From Candidatus Aenigmatarchaeota archaeon (lineage in GTDB: Archaea; Aenigmatarchaeota; Aenigmatarchaeia; QMZP01): a stretch of DNA of 17,006 nt. Position 1 is the first letter of the stretch. Every line of letters starts with the position of its first letter. Positions 7,065-14,900 of this stretch are shown in pieces. Both the position numbers and the translations under genes were made by a program. Under the pieces are notes generated by a model. That model was not told the DNA's origin. It worked only from the letters and a program-made list of their open reading frames with translations, and ran no database searches. The DNA is taken from positions 1-17,006 of the forward strand of contig DAOUYM010000009.1 in assembly GCA_030666115.1 (NCBI GenBank), given 5' to 3'.

Positions 7065-9836
7065 TCATTTGTTATTTAATTCCCCAAACCCCATTCTTTC
7101 AATATCCCCTCTCACTTTACCTGATTTTCTAAGCTTTTCTTTTGATTTCCTCTCAGCTTCCCTGATATGCTCTTTGGGGACGCCTCTTATAGGCAGGGTG
7201 AAATGGAATTCGCTTCCCTTGCCCTTCTCGCTCACTATCCATATCTTGCCGCCAAGCAGTTCAACGAATTCCTTGCACAGGGCAAGGCCCAGGCCCGTTC
7301 CTCCGGCCTTTCTTGTATATGACGAATCGACCTGGTAGAACCTGTCGAATATCATTTCCTGGTTCTCTTTTGATATGCCTATTCCCGTATCCTTAACGAT
7401 GAAGTGGATGTTTTCCTTGTCCCTGAAGGCTTTCACGGTTATCTTTCCCTTTGGGGTGTACTTCACTGAATTACTTATTAGATTCAAGAGGACTTCCATA
7501 AGCTTCTCCCTATCCGTTTCAATATTTGGTATATTCTTCTTTACATCGTAGGCCGATTCCAGACCCTTGTCTTTTATCTGAATATCCATCTCCTTCTTCA
7601 GGCTGTCCATCAATTCATTCACGCTGAATTTGCTGAGTTCTATCTTAACTGTTCCGAGGTCTATTCCGGAAAGATCTAACATATCACCAACGAGTTTAGC
7701 TAATCTTTTTGTTTCCTGATCCATTATCTTGAGATATTTGCTCCTTTTGGTGAAGTTGTCCGCAATCTTCCTGTCCTGAAGTAACTGCGAAAAACCATGG
7801 ATCGAGGTGAGCGGAGTCTTTAGTTCGTGCGCAGCAATTGAAATGAACTGGTCCTTCTTCATATCCATCTCTCTCAGTTCCCTCAGGCTCCCCCCGAGTT
7901 CATCCTGTGTTCTAACCAGCTCCTTGTTTGCCTCATCCATGTCCTCCATCATGTTCAGAACAGCTGTCTTGGTGTCTGTGAGTTCGTTAACCTTAGCATC
8001 CAGCTCTTTTGTTCTTTCCTTAACCCTATTCTCGAGTTCTTCAGCATGTCTCTTTACCTGTTTCTGTGACCTTTTCAAGTCAATTACCATTCGCTTGAAG
8101 GATGTAGCGAGCTCGCCTATTTCATCTTTTGATTTGATTTCTATTTTCGTGTCCAGCTTGCCTTTGCCGATTTCGTTGACGATGTCCCTTAATTTAATGA
8201 TCGATTCTGAGATTGAGCGTGAGAAAATGGTGGCAAATCCTACAACCAATAATGCAAATATTAAGGTAGCAATTAGCATAAGATTTCCCATTTCAGTTAA
8301 AGGCGCAAACGCCTCAGATTCGTTCATTTCCGTTAACAGACACCACCCCATTTCACCAATGTAAACACGCACCCCAAGGACATGAACACCCCTGTAATCT
8401 CTGTACGTTTCTATCGGCCTGTGACCGCCACGACTGCCTGATTCATCTATCCTACAGTTCCTGGAACCCAGTGTATCAACCTTCAACTTAAGGACGGTGT
8501 TATTCATAAATCTGGAGTCGGTTATCATATATCCGTTTTCGTTTACAATATAAGTTTCTCCTGTTTCCCCTAATCCTGTTTCGTCAAGGGTTATTTCATT
8601 CAGCACTGATGATTTAATTTTGACAAACACAATCCCTAACAACAGACCATCATCAATTAATGGCATGGAAATCGCGAGATTTGTCTGTCCAAACTCTTCA
8701 TCATAGTATACATCCTTAACGTGAAGCCCATTCTTTCCGGCCAGAAATATCGAATCTTTCGAAAAATCGGTTCCGATTTTCCCTTCGGGATTCGTTGTGA
8801 TCACTAATTCTCCCTGCCTATCAATAACGGAGATTTCGTTAAATTCTTTGTGGAAATTTTTATTTAATTCTTTCCTGGTATGCTCATATTCATCGGTATA
8901 ATCTTTCCCCTCATAATACAGTTTCAGAAGGTCTCTTGTACAATCAATATTGGATATAATCATAATATTTTCCTCCTGTTCCTCGATGAAACTTCTGAGA
9001 TGATTTGCCCTTGATTGTGCGACTGATTCCAGGTGATTGTGTATCTGGTCAGTTAAGCTGGACTGCATAGAATTGATAAAGAAATATCCGGTAAAAGCGA
9101 CCGGTATTATGGAAACTATCAAAAACAACACTATCATCTTATTTCGAATACTGAATCGCGGTGGGGTCATCAGCATATACTTAATCATGGCATATGATAT
9201 GATCACAGCGGATAATGTTGTCAGTGTGGTTGTCAGCGGGAATATCTCGAGACCCATGAGTGGAGGCAGACCCTGGCTCAGGAATCCACCCACTACCGGT
9301 ATGCTTATGGCAACTATTAGGAGCTTTGCCTGGATCTTTTCTTTCTTACCCTTGGTTCTCGAATAGAATCTGTAACAGAATATGAGACCGAGAATGGTGT
9401 ATCCCATAATGTATGCCACGAGCGGGGCATACATGATCCCGTAAATGTAGTTATGGCCCCAGTAGACCGGTTCTATTGATTTTACTATAAGTTCTGTGGT
9501 AAATCTGATGTAGATGAAGAACGCCGCCGGAATGTAAGTCAGATAGTATGCTTTCCTATTCACGTACCTGTTTTTGGTGAAGACCAGGAAGAAATGGAGC
9601 AGGAAGGCAGGGACAAGGGCAGCGCCTATGGTTGATATCTTATCTATATGCATGGTCATCTCGCCTAAAAAGTAAGTGAAAACAACGATATCCCCAGTTG
9701 CCCACAGAACCATCGAGAACGCGAACAGTGCGTATATCCTGTTCAGCTTGCTCTTGGGATCCCTGTAGAGAATGTATGAACCAAGCGCCAGATTTGCGAT
9801 AAACGCCACGATTGGCAGAACCATGTATATATTCAT
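7065..9836 (-). CDS. Membrane histidine kinase: 7TM, Cache, HAMP, HisKA, HATPase
   Basis: A complete 923-residue sensor kinase. Residues 1-225 form a seven-helix membrane region of the kind found at the N-terminus of some histidine kinases. A further helix (234-255) leads into an external Cache-type ligand-binding domain (about 257-505) with typical SVIDRQGELV and GETYIVNENG segments. After a last helix (518-538) come HAMP (539-591) and a coiled coil (592-660). The HisKA domain has the phosphoacceptor H670 in AAHELKTPLTSIHGF. The HATPase domain has an N box (NLISNSVKYT, 785-794), DTGIG (816-820), an F box (FDRFYQVD, 830-837) and GGTGLGLAL (845-853). All catalytic motifs are intact. A basic tail of about 40 residues follows. 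The combination of a 7TM block and a Cache domain suggests two separate inputs. The ATG overlaps the stop of the upstream PAS gene by 4 bases. The likely target is the converging response regulator. Confidence 0.95.
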   Translation of the reverse strand: MNIYMVLPIVAFIANLALGSYILYRDPKSKLNRIYALFAFSMVLWATGDIVVFTYFLGEMTMHIDKISTIGAALVPAFLLHFFLVFTKNRYVNRKAYYLTYIPAAFFIYIRFTTELIVKSIEPVYWGHNYIYGIMYAPLVAYIMGYTILGLIFCYRFYSRTKGKKEKIQAKLLIVAISIPVVGGFLSQGLPPLMGLEIFPLTTTLTTLSAVIISYAMIKYMLMTPPRFSIRNKMIVLFLIVSIIPVAFTGYFFINSMQSSLTDQIHNHLESVAQSRANHLRSFIEEQEENIMIISNIDCTRDLLKLYYEGKDYTDEYEHTRKELNKNFHKEFNEISVIDRQGELVITTNPEGKIGTDFSKDSIFLAGKNGLHVKDVYYDEEFGQTNLAISMPLIDDGLLLGIVFVKIKSSVLNEITLDETGLGETGETYIVNENGYMITDSRFMNNTVLKLKVDTLGSRNCRIDESGSRGGHRPIETYRDYRGVHVLGVRVYIGEMGWCLLTEMNESEAFAPLTEMGNLMLIATLIFALLVVGFATIFSRSISESIIKLRDIVNEIGKGKLDTKIEIKSKDEIGELATSFKRMVIDLKRSQKQVKRHAEELENRVKERTKELDAKVNELTDTKTAVLNMMEDMDEANKELVRTQDELGGSLRELREMDMKKDQFISIAAHELKTPLTSIHGFSQLLQDRKIADNFTKRSKYLKIMDQETKRLAKLVGDMLDLSGIDLGTVKIELSKFSVNELMDSLKKEMDIQIKDKGLESAYDVKKNIPNIETDREKLMEVLLNLISNSVKYTPKGKITVKAFRDKENIHFIVKDTGIGISKENQEMIFDRFYQVDSSYTRKAGGTGLGLALCKEFVELLGGKIWIVSEKGKGSEFHFTLPIRGVPKEHIREAERKSKEKLRKSGKVRGDIERMGFGELNNK

Positions 9837-10390
9837 TCTTCACCATCCCTACCAATCCCGTGCTTCTTGAGCAGATCTTCCATTTTTTTGATCTTCTTCT
9901 TAAGCTCAAGCATTCTGAGTTCCCTTCCGACTGACAACTTGCTGAACCTCTCGAGATCATAAATCTTTTTTTCCAGTTCCCTCTTCGATTTCCTGAGTTC
10001 CTCATCCGCCTTCTTCTGCTCGGTGATGTCGTTGCCGACAATAAGGATTCCTGTCACTTTACCTTTCTCTTTCAAAGGTATGCCCACAAGCTCGAGTAGA
10101 ATCTTCTCCTTGTTTTTTATTCTGACCTCACATGTTAATTTCTCTGTTACCTTTCCCTGGAAGTTTTTTCTAAGTTCCATGAAGGCCTTCAGCAAATCCC
10201 CTTTGTTCGGGGTTGCTATTTGATCGAATCTCTTACCCCTGAAATCTTTTATTCTCAAGCCAAATAATCTTTCACTGTGTTTGTTGGCTTCAAGGATCCT
10301 GCCCTTCTTGTCAACAGTAAACGCCACGAATGGAATGTTCTTAAAAATAGTCTCGTATTCACTTTTACCAATTCCTGGTTCCTTGTTCAA
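9833..10390 (-). CDS. Stand-alone PAS-domain protein with C-terminal coiled coil
   Basis: A 185-residue soluble protein. Residues 11-125 are a PAS domain ending in the standard IVGNDITEQKKADEEL junction. Residues 125-178 are a charged coiled coil containing FSKLSVGRELRMLELK. That segment is a recurrent one in PAS-type sensor proteins, where it leads towards an output domain. Here the chain simply stops, so this is a sensor without its own kinase or DNA-binding output. It probably acts through the next gene, the histidine kinase, with which it shares a 4-base ATGA overlap. I see no cofactor-specific residues that identify a heme or flavin ligand. The start is TTG 10390, the only start codon in this frame after the upstream gene stops. 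It is preceded by GGTGAT at 10397-10402. The ATP-binding kinase part has not simply been lost by a frameshift, because the next gene carries its own complete sensor and kinase. Confidence 0.88.
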   Translation of the reverse strand: MNKEPGIGKSEYETIFKNIPFVAFTVDKKGRILEANKHSERLFGLRIKDFRGKRFDQIATPNKGDLLKAFMELRKNFQGKVTEKLTCEVRIKNKEKILLELVGIPLKEKGKVTGILIVGNDITEQKKADEELRKSKRELEKKIYDLERFSKLSVGRELRMLELKKKIKKMEDLLKKHGIGRDGEE

Positions 10391-10396
10391 TTCTTT

Positions 10397-10402
10397 ATCA
10401 CC
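10397..10402 (-). promoter_or_regulatory. Ribosome binding site deciding the PAS TTG start
   Basis: GGTGAT on the minus strand lies six bases before TTG 10390. The frame has no ATG or GTG between the preceding gene's stop codon and this TTG. Confidence 0.5.
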
Positions 10403-10443
10403 ATCTAATACCTTTTTTCTTTTTGCTGGCGTGCAATCACCAC

Positions 10444-10959
10444 CTACAGTTTAATTACCTTGTCCACGAACATGCTGAGGTCCTTTATGAGATCTGACTT
10501 GGCATCACCCCCAAGGCACGTCAACACAGCCTTGATCTTCTTGTTTCTGAAGGCTGATATGATGGAGTGGGAGAACTTTATCACGGTTGAGGGCTCCTCG
10601 TATATGAGCAGCGTGGAAAGCGAATCGAACAGGCTGGAGTCCACCACACCCGATAGCGCCTTGATTATGGCTATGTTGAGTTCTGTCAGGGCCTTTGGTG
10701 AGGAGACGTATGAAACATCATCCGAGCTCGTGCCCTTCCCCACAGCGTCTATGAAGAAGAACTTCTCGGTATCAACTCCTTTTTTCTTGAATCCGTTTAT
10801 AAGGGATTCCCTGGGCTTGTTGAGTGAGATGTAACATATCTTGTTGAAGGTTTTGCTCATGGTTTTTGCCACGCTCCCAAGGGAGCCTGCATAATTCTGG
10901 TTAGGAATCACCAGCATCATAACATCGTTCTCTTTAATGCTCTTCTTGATGTCCTTCAT
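10444..10959 (-). CDS. Walker-A-less RecA/KaiC-like protein B
   Basis: A 171-residue paralogue of the protein at 6108-6683. The first strand (MMLVIP) is followed by NQNYAGSL rather than a Walker A loop, while the Walker B-like LFDSLSTLLIY (D112) is kept. KICYISLNKP, KFFFIDA, SSPKAL, DLIKD and MFVD align with the paralogue. I infer a non-hydrolysing or regulatory KaiC-like partner. It heads the unit with the PAS protein and histidine kinase, just as its paralogue heads the unit with the response regulator. I chose ATG 10959 over the upstream TTG 10971 for two reasons. The first 20 residues then align with the paralogue without a gap, and AGTGATT lies two bases upstream, the same spacing as at 5988. 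The gene is divergent from KaiC-like ATPase 2. The PAS gene follows after 53 bases. Confidence 0.75.
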   Translation of the reverse strand: MKDIKKSIKENDVMMLVIPNQNYAGSLGSVAKTMSKTFNKICYISLNKPRESLINGFKKKGVDTEKFFFIDAVGKGTSSDDVSYVSSPKALTELNIAIIKALSGVVDSSLFDSLSTLLIYEEPSTVIKFSHSIISAFRNKKIKAVLTCLGGDAKSDLIKDLSMFVDKVIKL

Positions 10960-10961
10960 AG

Positions 10962-10968
10962 AATCACT
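10962..10968 (-). promoter_or_regulatory. Ribosome binding site favouring ATG 10959
   Basis: AGTGATT on the minus strand, two bases before ATG 10959. GTGATTCT directly before the start codon is identical to the sequence before the TTG at 5988. Confidence 0.4.
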
Positions 10969-11067
10969 CAATAACCACGCAGCACCAATTCAGATCGCTG
11001 CAGATCATGCATATCCCAGCATTACGCACACAGTACATTAATTAATTATATCAGGTCCTTAAAAAAC

Positions 11068-11079
11068 ATGTTTAAACAT
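11068..11079. promoter_or_regulatory. Palindromic operator candidate, copy 3
   Basis: A perfect ATGTTTAAACAT, identical to copy 1, placed 10 bases before the TATA box of KaiC-like ATPase 2 in the divergent region between the two KaiC-like genes. Confidence 0.6.
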
Positions 11080-11089
11080 TTCTGAAAAA

Positions 11090-11097
11090 TTTATAAA
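11090..11097 (+). promoter_or_regulatory. TATA box for KaiC-like ATPase 2
   Basis: TTTATAAA with an A-rich stretch just upstream. Standard spacing places the transcription start at or next to ATG 11119, and no ribosome binding site precedes that ATG, so a leaderless message is predicted. I see no equally clear TATA box for the opposite gene; a weak candidate on the minus strand lies near 11042-11052. Confidence 0.55.
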
Positions 11098-11118
11098 CAA
11101 TGCCGCAATAATTTAATC

Positions 11119-11964
11119 ATGGCTTCTAAGAAAGGCAAGTCCAAGAGACACCACAAACCAGCGGAAAAGGCACGGAAACCAAGACATCACACCTCTGGAA
11201 AGAAACATAAGAAGCATGAGCAGAAAAAGCGTGAATATATTAAAACCAGCATAAAGGGACTCGATGACCTGTTCGAGCACGGCATGCCCAAGGGTGCATC
11301 CATATTGGTGGCAGGTGGCGCAGGCTCTGGCAAGACCATTCTTTGTCTCCAGATCCTTACAAACGCTGCCAGGGAAGGAAAGAAATGTTTATATATGTCG
11401 TTTGAAGAGCCAGAGGAGAGGCTAAGGGAACACATGGATGATTTCGGATGGCCTGTCAGGGAGTTCGAAAAACAAGGCAAGTTCCTGATAAAGAGGTTCA
11501 GTTCATTCGACATAGCGAAATCCATAGATGCACTGCTTGCAAAGGAACGGGGTGAGCTCGCCATAGACTACACTCCTGTTGTGCTTCCAGAGGGTTTCAC
11601 TCCTGATATTGTCATAGTGGATTCCCTGTCAGCCATATCCTCCGCCTTTGTGGGTAAGGAGGACAACTACAGGAGCTACGTGGAGCAGCTCTTCAGATAC
11701 TTCGAGCGTATGGATTCCACTGCGTTCCTTATAACAGAAACAGAGCAGATCCCCACGACCTTCAGCAGGTCCGGGGTCGAGGAGTTCCTGGCTGATGGTG
11801 TGATCGTCCTCTACAACATAAGGAAGGGCAACATCAGGGAAAATGCGATCGAGATCCTTAAGATGAGGGGCGCGAAGCACATGAAGAAGATAGTTGCAAT
11901 GCAGGTCCTCAGCGGAACAGGGATCGAGATATTCCCGGAACAGGAAGTGTTCAGCAAGATATGA
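11119..11964 (+). CDS. KaiC/RAD55-family ATPase 2 with basic N-terminal tail
   Basis: A 281-residue KaiC-like ATPase with intact chemistry. Walker A is GGAGSGKT (66-73), the catalytic glutamates are in SFEEPEE (E96, E97), and Walker B is IVIVDSLSAIS (D168). Near the C-terminus LKMRGAKH matches the KaiC subunit-interface segment. Residues 1-38 are an unusual Lys/Arg/His-rich tail lacking hydrophobic residues (KSKRHHKPAEK, PRHHTSGKKHKKHEQKK). It could contact nucleic acid, acidic lipid heads or an acidic partner. The gene overlaps by 4 bases (ATGA) the giant membrane protein that follows, so the two are made together. This suggests the ATPase works at the membrane on the cytoplasmic part of that protein, loosely like FlaH/ArlH at the archaellum motor. 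This analogy is inference; no archaellum genes are here. The leaderless start at 11119 fits the promoter. Confidence 0.9.
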   Translation: MASKKGKSKRHHKPAEKARKPRHHTSGKKHKKHEQKKREYIKTSIKGLDDLFEHGMPKGASILVAGGAGSGKTILCLQILTNAAREGKKCLYMSFEEPEERLREHMDDFGWPVREFEKQGKFLIKRFSSFDIAKSIDALLAKERGELAIDYTPVVLPEGFTPDIVIVDSLSAISSAFVGKEDNYRSYVEQLFRYFERMDSTAFLITETEQIPTTFSRSGVEEFLADGVIVLYNIRKGNIRENAIEILKMRGAKHMKKIVAMQVLSGTGIEIFPEQEVFSKI

Positions 11965-14900
11965 TGATCATTATGACAATGAGATACAGGTATCTTTTCC
12001 TAGTGGTGCTGATATCCGTTCTATTAACATGCATTGTATCTGCTGACATAACCGTGAACCTGAACGCCCCGGCTGACAGTCTGGTATTTAATTCAACCAA
12101 TAACATAACCTTCAACTGTTCCGTGAGCACTGACAACTACCTCGAGAGCGTGAAGCTCTACCATGACATAAGCGGCAGCTTCTCCGTGAACCAGACCCTT
12201 GATCTGGGACAGACAGATCCCGTATCCTCAACAGTTCTGCTGTTCCATTTCAACAACGATTCATATGCTGGTGAGAATGATTCCATTATGTATGACTGGA
12301 GCGCAAGCGGTAACAACGGGACTGTTTATGGGGCAACATTCAACTCCACAGGAGGGAAGTTCTTCGGTGCCTTCGAACTCAACGGATCAGACAATTACAT
12401 CGAGATACAGGATTCCAGCAGCATCGACCTGGTTTCTGAGGGTACCATAGAGTTCTGGTTAAAATACAACCAGGTCAGCACGTGGACCTCTGTCATAACC
12501 AAGGACGAATCCTGCGGATACACCTTCCCTTATGCGATGTACCTTTCCAGCAGCGGGAGAGTGAGACTGGCCCTGGATGACTGGAATGTTGACTTCAGTA
12601 CAGATACGGGTCTCACCAACAGCACATGGTATCATATCGTGGCCACATGGAACGAATCAGAAGCCAGGATATACGTAAACGGCTCTCTCAAGAAGAAGAA
12701 CACGGATCCCAAGAGCATGTATGCCGATACCTCCAAGCTCAGGATAGGAATAACCAAGCCCGGTTGCGGATGGGGAGCTGGTCCAGGCAGCCTGAACGGG
12801 ACAATGGACGAGCTGGCCCTTTACAATATCATGCTGGCCCCCAGTGACATACTTGATCACTTCAGCAGGGGACTGACGAACCAGACAACAGCGAACTGGA
12901 CAATAAACAACATCCCGGACGGAACCTACGTCTGGAACTGCCTGACCTATGATAATGCTTCGCAGAGCAACTGGTCCACCCCCAACTATACATTCTCAGT
13001 TGATCTGAGCACACCCCCCACTGTCAATTCAATAGGATTCTCCCCGGGCTCCAGCGATGACATAGATCCTGGTGTAACACTGAACGTTACTGCCAACGTA
13101 ACAGACGTCTCCAATGTAAGCACAGTGATGTTCCAGTACAAGGAATGCCCTGAATGCAGCTGGGTTAACAAGACCATGAACAACATAAGTAATGATGAAT
13201 GGAACACCTCTTTCACCACAGCCAGTAACGAGAGGATGTACTACTACAGGATATGGTCCAATGACACGCTGAATCACTCAGGCTACTCCAGCACCTACAA
13301 CCTGAGCGTTGCCCTGGACTACAGCTGGATCATGAACACTTCCGCTTTCACTGGCGTAAAGAGCGGCTTGGTCAACACGATCAATGAGCTTGGGCTGCTG
13401 ATAATAAACAATACAGGAGACGACACTCTCTACTTCACCATAACAAGCGACTGGCATCTGGACGTATATTACAACGGAAGCACCTCATGCCAGTTCTCCC
13501 TATCCAACAATACAGAGGAGCATGTAAACGTAACTGCCATGTTTGATGACCATGACATTGAGACCAACTTCACCATTAACGTGTCAGCTGATCCTGCTGC
13601 TCCTGCAAAGACTGCCTCACCATCATCAGACACTTTCAATATCACACTCAATTCTTATACAGGAGGGCCCTATTTCAATCTGTATCTCATATCAGCTCCT
13701 GGTTCTGTCTACCAGAACCAGACCTTCAACATGACCCTTAAGATGAAGAACATAGGTAACGAGAGCTCCACCAACACCACGCTTAACTGGACCATACCCT
13801 CTGGATGGGAAATTGTGTGGGGCAACACCACAGAGGACCTGGGTACTGTCACATCAGGACAGACCTTGTGGAGGAACCTGACACTCTACACCAACCCGTC
13901 CACTGCGTATATAGGACTGAAGACTGTCCATGTAAACACGGTCTGCAATGAGAGCGTGAACGGATCAACCTACGCTAATATAGCCGTGGAATGCAACAAC
14001 ACTGACAATGTTTGTGGTGCAGGATGCAGTTACGTCACAGATGACGACTGCTCAATACCTGCTTCTCCTGGTGGCGGTAGCACAACAGTACCACCAACCT
14101 TTGCTGCCACAGAACCCAATATTGATCTCACTGCTCCGGAGAGGATATGGATCAACAAGGGAGAGTCAGGAACCGTTCTGGTCTCTGCCCACAACACTGT
14201 TGTGGGTACAGTCATAAAGGACGTCAAGCTCACGGTTTCTGGTCATCCCCATACCAACCTAAAGATCACACCAACACTCATAGAAAAGCTGGGTTACAAT
14301 GACAAGATTAACTTTGCAGTTACGATAGATGTCCCGGAATACATGTCATATGGACACTATGAACTGACCTTCAAGGCACAGGGAACCTATTCTGACAGTA
14401 CTGTATCCGACACGTTCAAGACAATCCTTTCAGTATACAGCGTAACAGAGAACGAGACAAGGGAAGCCACCCAGGACGCTGAGGATAGGGTCCAGGACAT
14501 GGCTGACGCCGGATTCAGAACCGATGGACTGGATATCCTCCTGGGACAGGCAAAGAATGCGCTGGATGATTGGGATTTTTATAAAGCAGACGACCTGGCA
14601 AATGAGATAATAGCTACGGGAAATCTGGCTTTCAGGACAGATAAGATAATTCAGGACCTTGGTGTGATGATAGGAAAGGCCGAGTCCTACGGCATAGGCG
14701 CACCAGAAACCAGGAAGATGCATTCCCTGGCAGTTGCAGCATTCCAGAGAGGGGATTACGAGAGGGCGGGGGAGAGGGCAGAATCAGCCCTGCTGACCTA
14801 TTCAATGGAGACATATGGCCTTGTCGATGCTCTTGCTTTTGCTCATGGGAATTGGTGGATGATAATAATAATCATAGTCATATTATCGGTCCTTGTGTGG

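Noticed and set aside
7807..8364. Open frame of 185 codons on the plus strand
   Set aside because: It is antisense to the HAMP and coiled-coil region of the histidine kinase and Ser/Leu-rich, as expected for a shadow of that sequence.
9640..10041. Open frame of 133 codons on the minus strand
   Set aside because: It overlaps the kinase and PAS genes in another frame. It is rich in Arg and Ser without domain features, and the true genes are unmistakable.
10981..11060. CAGATC repeats, CTGCAG/ATGCAT palindromes and ATTAATTAATTA near 10990-11050 as a regulatory RNA or origin element
   Set aside because: The elements are very short and of a kind common by chance in A/T-rich intergenic DNA. There is no stable extended fold and no match to a known element.
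1465..11964. A circadian clock based on KaiC
   Set aside because: The KaiC-like proteins are single-domain, and no KaiA or KaiB gene is present. Archaeal relatives of this type are mostly not clock proteins.
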